Shown piece after piece: positions 52,788 to 62,632 of a stretch of DNA of 64,000 bases. The notes beneath the pieces are model-generated. The model was not told where the DNA came from. It saw only the letters and a program-made list of their open reading frames with translations, and made no database searches. Position 1 is the stretch's first letter. Each line of letters begins with the position of its first letter. The position numbers were made by a program, and so were the translations under genes. Source of the DNA: Bacteroidaceae bacterium (GTDB lineage Bacteria; Bacteroidota; Bacteroidia; Bacteroidales; Bacteroidaceae); contig JAGCYD010000047.1 in the NCBI GenBank assembly GCA_017960985.1, positions 28,899-92,898 on the forward strand. Reading direction: 5' to 3'.

Positions 52788-53126
52788 TTAGGTCTTCTGT
52801 AACAGGTCGTCGATATGCTTTGCATAGTCGAGAGAGTCATCCACAAAGAACTTCAGTTCTGGAATGATGCGCAACTGATGGCGCATGCGGTTTCCCAGTT
52901 CAAAACGCACCTGCTTCTGGTTGGCGTTCACATTCTGAACGATTTCATTGGCCTTCTCACTGGGAAACACACTCAAATACACCCGACAGATGCTCATGTC
53001 GGGACTGATGCGACAGGCACTGACACTCACCAGCACACCATGCATGCTGCGTGTCTGCCCTACAAATATCTCACCGAGTTCCTTCTGTATCAGTCGGGCT
53101 ACCTTATTCTGTCTTGTGCTATCCAT
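52788..53126 (-). CDS. rbfA: Ribosome-binding factor A
   Basis: A small (112-residue) KH-type protein required for 16S rRNA maturation and cold adaptation. Motifs RQNKVARLIQKELGEIFVGQ, SACRISPDMSICRVYLSVFP and LGNRMRHQLRIIPELKFFVDDSLDYA are typical. Operon aroQ-OMT-rbfA-lolE-nhaA; 12 nt after the methyltransferase. Confidence 0.96.
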   Translation of the reverse strand: MDSTRQNKVARLIQKELGEIFVGQTRSMHGVLVSVSACRISPDMSICRVYLSVFPSEKANEIVQNVNANQKQVRFELGNRMRHQLRIIPELKFFVDDSLDYAKHIDDLLQKT

Positions 53127-53138
53127 TATCCTTAATCC

Positions 53139-53792
53139 CTAATCCTTAATTCTTATCAAAGTCAACCCATCGCGAACGGGCACAATCACCTTTTCCACCC
53201 TGTCGTCCTTTGCCAGCAGTTCGTTGAAGGCTTTGATGCCCTGTGTCTGTTGGTCGCTCTCGCGGGTGTCGGTCTCTACTACATGCCCGTACCAAAGCGT
53301 ATTGTCGGCAATCACGAATCCACCTTTCCGCATCCTCGGCAGCAGCATCTCGTAGAAGTCAATATAATGCCGCTTGTCCGCATCGATGAAGGCCATGTCG
53401 ATATCCGTCAGCCCCATCTCGGGAATCAGCGTCAGGGCATCACCGATGTGCATCTGTATCTTGTCGGCATAGGGAGAACCCTCTATCCACGGACGCGTGA
53501 AATCCTCCTGCTCGTCGTATATCTCGAAGGTGTGCAACTGGGCTCCATCTTCCAAGCCTTCGGCCATACACAACGCCGAATACCCACTGAAAGTACCCAG
53601 TTCCACCACCAGTTTAGGCCGAATCATACGCGTAAGCATCTTCAGCAGCCTTCCCTGGATATGCCCACTTGCCATCTGGCCATACGACAGCCTCAACTGG
53701 GTGTCGCGATACAAACGATGGAGATAGTCGCCCTCTGGGTCGATGTGGGTACGGATATACTCGTCTAACTCCAAAGGAAAGGTATTATCCAA
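53139..53792 (-). CDS. Class I SAM-dependent O-methyltransferase
   Basis: A 217-residue methyltransferase of the catechol O-methyltransferase-like family (PF01596). The SAM-binding signature VVELGTFSGYSALCMAEGL, the metal site DIDMAFIDADKRHYIDFYE and GGFVIADNTLWYGHV are visible. Related proteins modify tRNA (TrmR) or small catechols; substrate is not determinable. The start lies 7 nt inside the aroQ end. Confidence 0.9.
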   Translation of the reverse strand: MDNTFPLELDEYIRTHIDPEGDYLHRLYRDTQLRLSYGQMASGHIQGRLLKMLTRMIRPKLVVELGTFSGYSALCMAEGLEDGAQLHTFEIYDEQEDFTRPWIEGSPYADKIQMHIGDALTLIPEMGLTDIDMAFIDADKRHYIDFYEMLLPRMRKGGFVIADNTLWYGHVVETDTRESDQQTQGIKAFNELLAKDDRVEKVIVPVRDGLTLIRIKD

Positions 53793-54207
53793 TTAGGCCT
53801 TCTATGGCAACGCGATAGGAATCCAGACCGAATCCCGTAACCACACCCTTGCAAGCACGGGCAATCATACTGCGCTGGCGGAACTCCTCACGCTGATATA
53901 TATTCGAAATGTGCACCTCGACAACAGGGGTGCTCACAGCTTTGATGGCATCCATGATGGCAATACTCGTATGGGTATAGGCACCGGCATTCAGTACAAT
54001 ACCGTCGCACTTACCGAAACCTGCCTCGTGAATCTTGTCTATCAGTGCACCTTCCATGTTGCTCTGGAAGAAGTCGATACGCACCTCCGGATAGCGTTCG
54101 CGCAAAGAATCCAGATAGGTCTTGAAGTCGAGATTTCCGTAAATCTCCGTTTCCCTTTGCCCCAGCAGATTGAGGTTGGGACCGTTCATGATAAGAATTC
54201 TTTTCAT
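53785..54207 (-). CDS. aroQ: Type II 3-dehydroquinate dehydratase
   Basis: AroQ converts 3-dehydroquinate to 3-dehydroshikimate in the shikimate pathway. From ATG 54207 the protein has 140 residues: NGPNLNLLGQRETEIYGN, NAGAYTHTSIAIMDAI and VEVHISNIYQREEFR are all typical, with the catalytic Tyr, Arg and His present. The longer start at 54228 overlaps the -7 box (54230-54237). First gene of the operon to nhaA. Confidence 0.95.
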   Translation of the reverse strand: MKRILIMNGPNLNLLGQRETEIYGNLDFKTYLDSLRERYPEVRIDFFQSNMEGALIDKIHEAGFGKCDGIVLNAGAYTHTSIAIMDAIKAVSTPVVEVHISNIYQREEFRQRSMIARACKGVVTGFGLDSYRVAIEGLIG

Positions 54208-54229
54208 AGCTTTAGAGTTTAGATACAAG

Positions 54230-54260
54230 CAAAGTTACAACAACACATTGAAAATCCAAA
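54230..54260 (-). promoter_or_regulatory. Promoter of the aroQ-OMT-rbfA-lolE-nhaA operon
   Basis: TTTG (54257-54260, minus strand), 19 nt, TAACTTTG (54230-54237). Confidence 0.85.
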
Positions 54261-54330
54261 ATTTATTTAGAAATGTTTCCTCGCTATCGTTTATATTGTT
54301 TCAAATCAGTCTTGGAATGACCCTATTTCG

Positions 54331-56649
54331 TTATTTAATCATGATGATACGGCTAACCACAGCCTTGTGTCCATTTGCCGTATTGGCTATCACCTGATAC
54401 ACACCACTGGCCACCCGTTTCCCACTCTTGTTGCAACCATCCCAGGAGAATGTTCCGCCGTTGGAGGTGCCGCTCCAAACCAACTGCCCCGTCGAACTGC
54501 ATATCTTCACCTCGCTGTCCATGGTCAGACCACGCACGACAATCGGACCTCTGTAGTCGGGACGCACAGGATTCGGGTAGGCGATGACATTGTCACCCTT
54601 CAACTCTTCCTCGGCTTCCGTGGCATCGCTCACATACGAGCAAAGCCCCACATCGGTACCTATCATCACGACACCCGTCGTGGGATGAATGGCAAGACAC
54701 TGGATGTTGTTGCTCAACAGGGGAGAATCCTCAGCCTGGAAATGCTGAATCAACTCCTGTCCATCGGCACTCACTAGATAGAGACCATTGGCATCGGTAC
54801 CTATCCACTTGCGGTTTGCCCCGTCCACGGCAATACAGGTGACGGACACACCCGACAACAGATAGTCGGCCAGTCCGCTACCATCATTGCGCGATATCTT
54901 GATTTGTTCAAAGGTGAAATCACTGTCGAAGAACTCCGTCGGGTCGTTGATGACGAACAGTCCCAACTGCGTACCGCACCATACCCGTCCGTCAAGGTCT
55001 TCCGTCATGCAGAAGAACTTGTCGGGCGCATACGAGGTGCCATCCTGGTTGACAATCGTCGAACGGAGGATATGCTGGTCGTCGGTAACGGAATTCAGCG
55101 TACCGTTCGTGTCGAACCCGAAGAAACCGCGACCGTCCACACGACTGCTGATGACAAACTTCACACCGCTGGTCGTGAAGAGATAGTCGTAGGGAGTCTC
55201 TATATACTCTATCTCGTCGTAATGCAGGGCCAGCCAGTTTCCCGAAGGCTGAAGAATACGCACGATGGTCTCCGTCTGCTGGTTCATCATCCACAGGTTC
55301 CCGTTCTCGTCATACTTCAGACAGGCACAGCCCACATAGTTCAGTCCAAGTCCCAGAATCTGCTCCAAGGGACTGTTGTCGCAGTTGTACAATCCCACGA
55401 ACTTACCATCCCTATACTCGTACAGTCCAGTACGATACGGACTGGCAAAGTGATGGGTCGGGTCGTTGGGATCTTGCACGAGATTCGTCGTATTCCAGTG
55501 GTGCAGGTCGGGATATTGCTCCGCCTGAGTTTCCTCATCGAAGTTCGTCCACTTTCCGTCCTCGTAGTACATCGCCGTGGTCGGATTATAGATGCCATAC
55601 GGCGTGTTGATACCACCAGCCACCAGCAAACGGTCACCCACATATTCCATACGATAGAAAGAGTCGCGGACAGGGCTATTGGGATGTATCTCACCCACCG
55701 CCTCGACAAAAGTGTCATCACTCAGTTTGTAACCCTTCATGCCGCGCAGTCCCTCACACGCCCAATACAATCCACCGGCATAGGAAAGTCCCAGCCATTT
55801 GTTGTCAAAGGGGATAACCTGCTTCTCTGTGGCACTCTGGTAGATACCCACCTCCGTGTCCTTGACATACACAAGATTTCCGCGAGCCAACGCAATGAAG
55901 TTCACACCCGACGACACCTCGGTGGTAACCGAGTTCTTCGCACCGGATATCTTGAACAGTTTTGTCTTCTGCAACAGATACACGCAGTCGTCAAACGGCA
56001 GCATGTAAGAGAAGTTGTTGTAGATGCTCGACAGTTTCGTCCAGTTCTCCAGCAGATGCATATTCTCGCTGGTCGAACAGTATACACCGCCGTTCGTGGC
56101 CAGATAGATTACGCCCGACTTCACCGCGATTGTCTGCACCGAAAGACCCAACTGGTAAGTGTCGCAGATGACACCTTCCTGCATGTCCACCGTGATGAAT
56201 CCGAAGCCTGTAGCCAGATAGGCCATCTTCCCATCGACCGATACATAGTTGACCGTCTTATTCGACAGGGAACTCTTCTTCAGACTGGCGATATTCAGGA
56301 GATTGTCGTTCTGGTCCATCAGGTCGATGTTGCCATTGTCGTACACCAGTATCAACCGCTTTGCCTCGCTGCTATAGGCAATATGCTGGATATGCACATC
56401 GTTCAGGTCATCCATACAGTTGTAGGTCTTGACCGATGTGTCCTCCGTATCGTAGTACAGCAGATTGAAATTCTGCGTGTTTTTGTTCTTGTTGTTGCTG
56501 GCCATCGTCTCCTGTCCCGTAGTCAGACAGTACACCTTGCTGCCTACGGCCAGATTCTTTGCCGCAATCGTATAGGACGGGTACACTTGCCATGTTCCCA
56601 CTTGCTGCGCCACTACATTCAGGGTGGTCCACAAAAAGAGCAGCAGCAT
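54331..56649 (-). other. porZ: Alternative reading: PorZ-like protein from internal ATG 56649
   Basis: Starting at ATG 56649 yields 772 residues with a proper signal peptide, as required for an envelope protein. PorZ of Porphyromonas gingivalis is needed for attaching T9SS cargo to anionic LPS. The ATG is preceded by AAGGCTTGGG, an A/G-rich sequence that could aid initiation. I consider this start more likely than a true fusion. Confidence 0.55.
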
Positions 56650-57276
56650 TCCCAAGCCTTTCCGAGCCCTGCACGAGGTTTCTCCCACCGATTTCAGGAA
56701 GTTGGCCAGTTTCTGGGTTGCCCGTCCGCGATGACTGATGCGGTTCTTTTCCTGCGGTCCCATCTGGGCAAAACTCAGCCCACTCTCCACCGGGGCGAAA
56801 ATCGGGTCGTAGCCGAAACCGTCCGTTCCCGTTTTCTCCTTCAGTATCTCCCCTTCCACGATTCCCTCGAACAGATGTTCCTCGCCACCCTGAATCAGGG
56901 CAATCACCGTACGGAACCGTGCATTACGGTTGTCACTGTCCTTCAGTTTGTCCAACAGACAACGGATGTTGGCTTCGGAGTCGTGGCTCTCGCCATAACC
57001 GTTCATCGAACCGAAACGAGCCGTAAAGATACCCGGAGCGCCATCGAGGGCATCGACTTCCAATCCCGTATCGTCGGCAAAGCAATCCACACCATAGTGC
57101 TCATACACAAAACGCGCCTTCTGGCGGGCATTGCCCTCCAGTGTCTCTGCCGTTTCGGGAATATCCTCGTCGCAGCCTATGTCCCGAAGTCCCATCACTT
57201 CGTAACGGTCAGCCAATATCTGTCGGATTTCCCGCAACTTGTGCTCGTTGTTGGTAGCCATTATCAGTCGTTTCAT
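54331..57276 (-). CDS. In-frame RdgB (dITP/XTP pyrophosphatase) plus PorZ-like T9SS protein ORF
   Basis: One open frame of 981 residues joins two unrelated proteins. Residues 1-195 are a complete RdgB/HAM1 non-canonical purine NTP pyrophosphatase (MATNNEHKLREI, FADDTGLEVDALDGAPGIFTARF, GFGYDPIFAP, EKNRISHRGRATQKL). Residues 210-981 are a PorZ-like T9SS component: signal peptide MLLLFLWTTLNVVAQ, two beta-propeller domains, and a C-terminal T9SS sorting domain (ending ASGVYQVIANTANGHKAVVSRIIMIK). No stop codon separates them. Because a signal peptide cannot work from residue 210, translation probably restarts at ATG 56649 or the rdgB stop codon has been lost by a recent change or assembly error. 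Confidence 0.85.
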   Translation of the reverse strand: MKRLIMATNNEHKLREIRQILADRYEVMGLRDIGCDEDIPETAETLEGNARQKARFVYEHYGVDCFADDTGLEVDALDGAPGIFTARFGSMNGYGESHDSEANIRCLLDKLKDSDNRNARFRTVIALIQGGEEHLFEGIVEGEILKEKTGTDGFGYDPIFAPVESGLSFAQMGPQEKNRISHRGRATQKLANFLKSVGETSCRARKGLGMLLLFLWTTLNVVAQQVGTWQVYPSYTIAAKNLAVGSKVYCLTTGQETMASNNKNKNTQNFNLLYYDTEDTSVKTYNCMDDLNDVHIQHIAYSSEAKRLILVYDNGNIDLMDQNDNLLNIASLKKSSLSNKTVNYVSVDGKMAYLATGFGFITVDMQEGVICDTYQLGLSVQTIAVKSGVIYLATNGGVYCSTSENMHLLENWTKLSSIYNNFSYMLPFDDCVYLLQKTKLFKISGAKNSVTTEVSSGVNFIALARGNLVYVKDTEVGIYQSATEKQVIPFDNKWLGLSYAGGLYWACEGLRGMKGYKLSDDTFVEAVGEIHPNSPVRDSFYRMEYVGDRLLVAGGINTPYGIYNPTTAMYYEDGKWTNFDEETQAEQYPDLHHWNTTNLVQDPNDPTHHFASPYRTGLYEYRDGKFVGLYNCDNSPLEQILGLGLNYVGCACLKYDENGNLWMMNQQTETIVRILQPSGNWLALHYDEIEYIETPYDYLFTTSGVKFVISSRVDGRGFFGFDTNGTLNSVTDDQHILRSTIVNQDGTSYAPDKFFCMTEDLDGRVWCGTQLGLFVINDPTEFFDSDFTFEQIKISRNDGSGLADYLLSGVSVTCIAVDGANRKWIGTDANGLYLVSADGQELIQHFQAEDSPLLSNNIQCLAIHPTTGVVMIGTDVGLCSYVSDATEAEEELKGDNVIAYPNPVRPDYRGPIVVRGLTMDSEVKICSSTGQLVWSGTSNGGTFSWDGCNKSGKRVASGVYQVIANTANGHKAVVSRIIMIK

Positions 57277-57337
57277 CGTTCGTTTCTCGTTTCTCGCTTC
57301 TCGTTTCCGTTAACCATTAACCGTTAACCATTAACCT

Positions 57338-58219
57338 TTATTTCTTTATCTTATCAAACCCCTCGCCGAACACACCTTCCACATTACTCATAGTCACAAA
57401 AGCCTTATGGTCGATGATGCGAATGAGTTGGAAAATAAGGCGACTCTCCTGTTTCTTGGCCATGATGAGCAGCACATGACGCTTCTCCTTGCTGTACCAA
57501 CCCTCACCGTCGAGGATGGTCACACCGCGATCCACCTGATTGGACACGGCCTGTGCAATCTCGGCATATTTCTCCGAGATGATGGTAAACTGCACACTCT
57601 GACGGGCACCATTCACCACATAATCCACCATATTGATACTGATGAATAGTGTCATGTAGCAAGCCACCAAAGTCTCTATGTCGCGGAATATCAGATACGA
57701 CAGACTCACCACGAAGATGTCCACATAGAGCAACACACGCCCCAAAGATATATTGCGGTATTTCGTCACCGTCAGGGCAATGATATCGCTACCGCCTGTC
57801 GAGCCACCGGCAAGGAAGACGATGGCCAATCCCAGACCTTCCATCATACCGCCGATGACACACGCCATGAATTTCTGGTCGCCCACAACGCGTATCAGAT
57901 GCTCCTGCCCGTTAGGGCCTACCTCCGTCATCAGCGCCTGAATATAGTCGATGGCAAACGACACCGCCACGGTAGCAATTATCGTCCGCAGACAGAACCG
58001 CCACCCCAGTGTATATAGAGCCACCAATATCAATACCAGATTGATGATGAAATACGAATAACCCGCATGGAAGCCCGTAGCATAGTATATCAAGGCTGCC
58101 ACACCCGCCATACCGCCACTCATGATTTGGTAGGGCAACATGAAACAAGTATAGCCAATCGAGAAGATGGCAAGTCCCAAGAAAATCTTGAAGTAAGAAA
58201 GCAGCAGTTCCTTTATCAT
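57338..58219 (-). CDS. YitT family membrane protein (first copy in coordinates)
   Basis: A 293-residue protein of the YitT/DUF161 family: five or six hydrophobic segments and a C-terminal DUF2179 domain (about 210-285, ISEKYAEIAQAVSNQVDRGVTILDGEGWYSKEKRHVLLIM). Conserved FLAGGSTGGSDIIALTVTKYRNISLGR is the family hallmark. It lies 14 nt from its paralogue at 58234 and upstream of rdgB; the order leuS-yitT-yitT-rdgB is kept in many Bacteroidetes. Function is not established. Confidence 0.9.
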   Translation of the reverse strand: MIKELLLSYFKIFLGLAIFSIGYTCFMLPYQIMSGGMAGVAALIYYATGFHAGYSYFIINLVLILVALYTLGWRFCLRTIIATVAVSFAIDYIQALMTEVGPNGQEHLIRVVGDQKFMACVIGGMMEGLGLAIVFLAGGSTGGSDIIALTVTKYRNISLGRVLLYVDIFVVSLSYLIFRDIETLVACYMTLFISINMVDYVVNGARQSVQFTIISEKYAEIAQAVSNQVDRGVTILDGEGWYSKEKRHVLLIMAKKQESRLIFQLIRIIDHKAFVTMSNVEGVFGEGFDKIKK

Positions 58220-58233
58220 CTTATCCTCCGTTT

Positions 58234-59133
58234 TTACTTGATTCGATTAAAGCCCAATCCATACACACCCTCCACACGACTGCTCGAGATGAACGCCTCG
58301 GGGTCAATACCCTTTATCAGGCGCAACACCCGGATTTGTTCGTGGCGGTGTATCATCAGTATCATCACATCTATCGGGGCATGGCTGTAACAACCCTCCC
58401 CGTTCAGTTGGGTCATGGTATGACCCGTATGCTCACGGACAACACGGCTCAGCAACTCGCCCTTCTTGGTCATGATGATGAGTTGTACATCTTGTCGGGC
58501 AGAGTTGATAATCATGTCGGCGGCATAGGTATAGACAAATAGTGTCACATAGCCGAATACCACCATTCGCCAGTCGTGGAACAGGAACCAACAGGAGCCG
58601 ATAACCAACAAATCGAGGTAAAGCAGTACGCGCCCGAAAGTGAGGTTATGGTATTTGTTGATGATGGCCGCCACAATGTCCCAGCCGCCTGTCACGCCAC
58701 CAGAGAGGAAACAAAGTCCCACGCCGACACCGTTTATCAAGGCACCCAGCACACAGGCCATTGTCGATTCGTTAACACCCAAAATCTGTATCAGTTGCCC
58801 GTCGGCATCCGTCATCAGGCGTTGTCCGATTTCCAGAAAGAAAGCCATGACAACTACGGCATACGCCGTCTTCAGGGTAAACTTCCACCCCAGTTGCTGC
58901 AGGGCGATAGCCAGCAACACACCGTTACCCAGCAACACCGACACACTCATCGGGAAGCCCGTGGCATAATAGATGATAGAGCAAAGACCGAACCAACCTC
59001 CCGTAGGGATATGGTAAGGCAGCAAGAACACGGTCCATCCCACGATATAGATGGCCATACCGAGATTCAGATACAGAAAATCCTTAGACACATCCCATGC
59101 CTTAATCAATCTCTTGCCTTCGAATCTGCTCAT
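58234..59133 (-). CDS. YitT family membrane protein (second copy)
   Basis: A 299-residue paralogue of the neighbouring gene; the two align along their length, including GGVTGGWDIVAAIINKYHNLTFGRVLLY and a C-terminal DUF2179 domain. The N-terminus MSRFEGKRLIKAWDVSKDF is longer. Probable gene duplication. Transcribed with leuS and the other copy. Confidence 0.9.
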   Translation of the reverse strand: MSRFEGKRLIKAWDVSKDFLYLNLGMAIYIVGWTVFLLPYHIPTGGWFGLCSIIYYATGFPMSVSVLLGNGVLLAIALQQLGWKFTLKTAYAVVVMAFFLEIGQRLMTDADGQLIQILGVNESTMACVLGALINGVGVGLCFLSGGVTGGWDIVAAIINKYHNLTFGRVLLYLDLLVIGSCWFLFHDWRMVVFGYVTLFVYTYAADMIINSARQDVQLIIMTKKGELLSRVVREHTGHTMTQLNGEGCYSHAPIDVMILMIHRHEQIRVLRLIKGIDPEAFISSSRVEGVYGLGFNRIK

Positions 59134-59145
59134 AGTTTTTAGTGG

Positions 59146-59240
59146 AGAGTGGAGAGTGGGTAGTGGAGAGAGAAATGTTCTTTTACCCTTTTAAACCGTT
59201 AAACTATTAAACTGTTAACCTTTTAAACTGTTAACCTTTT
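59146..59240. repeat. Intergenic micro-repeats before leuS end
   Basis: GGAGAGTGGAGAGTG repeats at 59144-59170 and TTAAACTGTTAACC-type repeats from 59190 to 59240, overlapping the leuS stop region. They are simple intergenic repeats of Bacteroidetes type. Confidence 0.6.
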
Positions 59241-62089
59241 AAGACAATATTTATAATGCGTCCCGGCACAACGATGGTCTTCACCACCTGCTGTCCTTCG
59301 AGGTATTTCGCAGCCTCGGGAGCAGACAGGGCCAGACGCTCAACTTCCTCTTTGGGCGTATCGGCAGGGAACTCCAGCGTGAAGCGTACCTTACCGTTGA
59401 ACTGCACGGGCATCTTCACCGTAGATTCCACCAGATACTTCTCGTCGAACTTCGGCCAGGGGGCATCGCATACCGTTGTCGTATGTCCCAACGCCTCCCA
59501 CAATTCCTCGGCGATATGAGGACAGAAGGGGGCAATCAGGGCAACCAGTTGCTCCAGCACCTTACGACTGCGGCAATGCTGCTGCGACAGTTCGGTGGTA
59601 GCCACCATAAAGGCAGGGATACTGGTGTTGTAACTGAACTCCTCGATATCGGAAGAAACCTTCTTGATGAGTTTGTGCAGACTCTTCAGGTTTTCCGCCG
59701 TCGGCTCACTGTCATCGGCCTGCAAGTTCCCCTCCTTATCCCAGAACAAGGTCCAGAACTTACGCAGGAAGCGATGACTGCCGTCGATACCATTCGTGTC
59801 CCAGGGCTTCGACTGCTCCACAGGACCGAGGAACATTTCATACAGACGCAGGGTGTCGGCACCGTAGTTCTCCACGATAAGGTCGGGGTTCACTACATTG
59901 TACATCGACTTCGACATCTTCTCGACGGCCCATCCGCAAATGTAACGACCCTCCTCAAGTACGAACTCTGCCGTAGCATATTCGGGACGCCAGGCCTTGA
60001 AAGCCTCAATATCGAGTACATCGTTCTTCACGATGTTTACATCCACATGGATAGGAGTCGTGTCGTACTGGTCCTTCAATCCTAAGGAAACGAAGGTATT
60101 GGTGTCTTTAATACGATAGACAAAGTTCGAACGACCCTGAATCATACCTTGGTTAATCAGTTTCTGGAAGGGCTCTTCCTTGCAACTTACACCGATGTCG
60201 AATAGGAACTTGTTCCAGAATCGGCTGTAGATAAGGTGACCCGTAGCATGCTCGCTACCGCCCACATACAAATCCACATTCTGCCAGTACTGGTCAGCCT
60301 CGGGGCTTACCAACGCCTGATTGTTGTGGGGGTCCATATAGCGCAGGTAGTAGGCCGAACTTCCAGCAAATCCCGGCATGGTATAGAGTTCGATGGGGAA
60401 CACCGTCTTCTCGTCGATAAGTGCCTTGTCCACCACCTTACGGTTCACTTCGTCCCACGCCCAAATCTGTGCATTGCCCAATGGGGGTTCACCCGTGGCT
60501 GTCGGCAGGAAGTTCTCCACCTGCGGCAACTCCAGCGGCAGACACTCTTCGGGTATCATCTGGGGAATGCCATGCTTGTAATATACGGGGAAGGGTTCGC
60601 CCCAGTAGCGCTGACGACTGAAAATGGCATCGCGCAGACGGTAGTTCACCTTCACACGCCCCAGTCCATTTGCCTCCACAAACTTCTTCGTGGCAGCAAT
60701 GGCTTCCTTTACGGTCAGTCCATTCAGCACAAGGCCACCCTCTGGGTTGGGGTGAGACGGCGAGTTGATGACGATTCCCTCTTTGGCATCATAACTTTCC
60801 TCGCTCACATCGGCACCCTCAATCAGTGGAACGATGGGCAGACCGACGTGCTTGGCAAAGGCATAGTCACGACTGTCGTGGGCAGGCACGGCCATGATGG
60901 CACCCGTACCATATCCCGCCAGTACATAGTCGCTAATCCAGATAGGCACATCCTCGCCCGTAAAGGGATTCACGGCATACGAACCGCTGAACACGCCCGT
61001 CACCTTCTTGTCAATCATGCGCTCACGCTCCGTGCGTGCTTTCACCTGCTCCAGGTAGGCCTCCACGGCCTTGCGCTGTTCGGGTGTCGTCACCTTCTGC
61101 ACCAGTTCGCTTTCGGGAGCCAGCACCATGAAGGTCACACCAAACATCGTATCGGCACGGGTGGTGAAGATGGTAAATTCTTCGTCCGTTCCCGTAATGC
61201 GGAATCGGACTTCGGTACCTTCGCTTCGGCCAATCCAGTTCTTCTGCGTTTCCTTGATACTCTCGCTCCACTGGATAGTCTCCAGTCCGTCGAGCAGTCG
61301 CTGGCTGTAGGCACTCACGCGCAGACACCACTGGCGCATCTTCTTCTGCACCACGGGATAACCACCGCGCACGCTCACACCGTCCACCACCTCGTCGTTG
61401 GCCAATACCGTGCCCAGTTCGGGACACCAGTTCACCATCGTCTCGCCGAGGAAAGCCAGGCGGTAGTTCATCAGCACTTCACTCTTCCGCTGTTCGTCCC
61501 ACGAGTTCCATTCGTCGGCCGTAAACTGCATTTCCTCACTACAAGCCACCTTGATGATACCTCCGTCGTCGCTCTGCGTACCCTTGGTTTCAAAGCGCGC
61601 GATGAGTTTCTCTATCGGCATGGCCTTCTGGTGCTTGAGGCAGAAGAAAGAGTTGTACATTTTCTGGAATGCCCACTGAGTCCAATGGTAATAATCCGGT
61701 GTACAGGTTCTTACCTCACGGTCCCAGTCGAAGGAGAAACCTATCTTATCCAACTGTTCGCGATAGCGGTCGATATTTTGGAAAGTCGTCTTCTCGGGAT
61801 GCTGTCCTGTCTGTATGGCATACTGTTCTGCGGGCAGACCATAGGAATCGTAGCCCATCGGGTTCAGCACATTGAACCCCTGCTGCCGTTTATAGCGGGC
61901 ATAGATGTCGCTGGCGATATAGCCCAACGGGTGTCCCACATGCAGACCTGCACCACTCGGGTATGGGAACATGTTCAGTACATAGAATTTCGGGCGGTTG
62001 GGGTCTTCGCCTACCTTGTAGGTTTTCTGTGCCACCCAGCGCTCGTGCCACTTCTTCTCAATCTCTCTAAAATTGTATTCCTTTGCCAT
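59231..62089 (-). CDS. leuS: Leucyl-tRNA synthetase
   Basis: Charges tRNA-Leu. The 952-residue class I enzyme shows the HIGH motif as HVGHPLGY (about 49-56), a large editing domain inserted in the middle (about 240-470, with threonine-rich [14 protein letters not shown]), and KMSKS at about 715 ([15 protein letters not shown]). The C-terminal domain is complete. Promoter 62130-62161 overlaps a large inverted repeat. It is first in an operon with the two YitT genes and the rdgB-porZ ORF. Confidence 0.98.
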   Translation of the reverse strand: MAKEYNFREIEKKWHERWVAQKTYKVGEDPNRPKFYVLNMFPYPSGAGLHVGHPLGYIASDIYARYKRQQGFNVLNPMGYDSYGLPAEQYAIQTGQHPEKTTFQNIDRYREQLDKIGFSFDWDREVRTCTPDYYHWTQWAFQKMYNSFFCLKHQKAMPIEKLIARFETKGTQSDDGGIIKVACSEEMQFTADEWNSWDEQRKSEVLMNYRLAFLGETMVNWCPELGTVLANDEVVDGVSVRGGYPVVQKKMRQWCLRVSAYSQRLLDGLETIQWSESIKETQKNWIGRSEGTEVRFRITGTDEEFTIFTTRADTMFGVTFMVLAPESELVQKVTTPEQRKAVEAYLEQVKARTERERMIDKKVTGVFSGSYAVNPFTGEDVPIWISDYVLAGYGTGAIMAVPAHDSRDYAFAKHVGLPIVPLIEGADVSEESYDAKEGIVINSPSHPNPEGGLVLNGLTVKEAIAATKKFVEANGLGRVKVNYRLRDAIFSRQRYWGEPFPVYYKHGIPQMIPEECLPLELPQVENFLPTATGEPPLGNAQIWAWDEVNRKVVDKALIDEKTVFPIELYTMPGFAGSSAYYLRYMDPHNNQALVSPEADQYWQNVDLYVGGSEHATGHLIYSRFWNKFLFDIGVSCKEEPFQKLINQGMIQGRSNFVYRIKDTNTFVSLGLKDQYDTTPIHVDVNIVKNDVLDIEAFKAWRPEYATAEFVLEEGRYICGWAVEKMSKSMYNVVNPDLIVENYGADTLRLYEMFLGPVEQSKPWDTNGIDGSHRFLRKFWTLFWDKEGNLQADDSEPTAENLKSLHKLIKKVSSDIEEFSYNTSIPAFMVATTELSQQHCRSRKVLEQLVALIAPFCPHIAEELWEALGHTTTVCDAPWPKFDEKYLVESTVKMPVQFNGKVRFTLEFPADTPKEEVERLALSAPEAAKYLEGQQVVKTIVVPGRIINIVLKG

Positions 62090-62129
62090 TATCTTTGATT
62101 TTTTTAATTCCTATTCCCATAAATGCTGT

Positions 62130-62161
62130 CAAAGATAGTGCAAACCGAGCGCAAAAGCAAA
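62130..62161 (-). promoter_or_regulatory. Promoter of the leuS operon
   Basis: TTTG (62158-62161, minus strand), 20 nt, TATCTTTG (62130-62137). The -33 element lies in the left arm of the 62133-62300 inverted repeat. Confidence 0.8.
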
Positions 62162-62300
62162 TTTAGAGCAGTAAAATGCTTTCGACAAGGAAAAAAGATA
62201 TGCTTGCATATCATTTTTACTTCGGCGATGGCATCAGACCAGAGGTCGAATAGTGAAGCTAAACTGCTCTAAATTTGTTTTGCCGAGGCGCAGCCTATCT
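62133..62300. repeat. Large imperfect inverted repeat upstream of leuS
   Basis: Left arm 62133-62172 and right arm 62263-62300 pair over about 38 bases (inner part CAAATTTAGAGCAGT is perfect). The loop of about 90 nt holds a second hairpin around GATATGCTTGCATATC. The right arm carries a degenerate mirror image of a promoter. A MITE-like origin is possible. Confidence 0.7.
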
Positions 62301-62301
62301 A

Positions 62302-62329
62302 AGAGGCTCAAAGATAAAAAAGAGCCTCT
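62302..62329. other. Hairpin between the inverted repeat and the DUF4248 gene
   Basis: AGAGGCTC/GAGCCTCT stem with an A-rich loop; the loop, not the tail, carries the A run, so it is only a weak terminator candidate for the DUF4248 gene. Confidence 0.4.
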
Positions 62330-62363
62330 CCGAACCTCAAAGCATCTAAGCGGAAATCCTTTT

Positions 62364-62597
62364 TTAAGGCTCCCCTAAAGCATCATAAAGAAGACTCAGT
62401 TGCAGGGGCGTAAAATACTTCTGCCTGCACTGATAACCTGCCTCGCTCAGATGTTGTTCCAATTGCGGATTCATCCGAATCCATCGGGATAAATTGCGTC
62501 TGGCAGTGCTGGGTTCTACTGTGGGAAAATAGGCTTGGGCTACCTCTGTTTTATTCTTGTTGCCAACGGCATAGCCCTGCAATATTGTGGGTAACAT
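62364..62597 (-). CDS. DUF4248-like protein
   Basis: A 77-residue protein from MLPTILQGYAVG; the pattern KTEVAQAYFPTVEPSTARRNLSRWIRMNPQLEQHLSEAGY...FTPLQLSLLYDALGEP resembles DUF4248 proteins of Bacteroidetes, which often lie near VirE-like primase or phage-like genes. It is probably a small DNA-associated protein, but function is unknown. A longer start at 62669 would run through the next small gene, so I reject it. Confidence 0.7.
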   Translation of the reverse strand: MLPTILQGYAVGNKNKTEVAQAYFPTVEPSTARRNLSRWIRMNPQLEQHLSEAGYQCRQKYFTPLQLSLLYDALGEP

Positions 62598-62632
62598 ATT
62601 TCTTTGATGATTAAAGTCAATACAGGCATGCC

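Noticed and set aside
54904-57327. A long open frame of about 800 codons on the plus strand opposite the rdgB-porZ ORF
   Set aside because: It is a mirror frame of a GC-biased coding sequence; no signal, promoter or family resemblance, whereas the minus strand encodes two recognised proteins.
60236-62098. A 620-codon open frame opposite leuS
   Set aside because: Antisense shadow of a conserved synthetase gene; composition rich in His and Leu with no domain.
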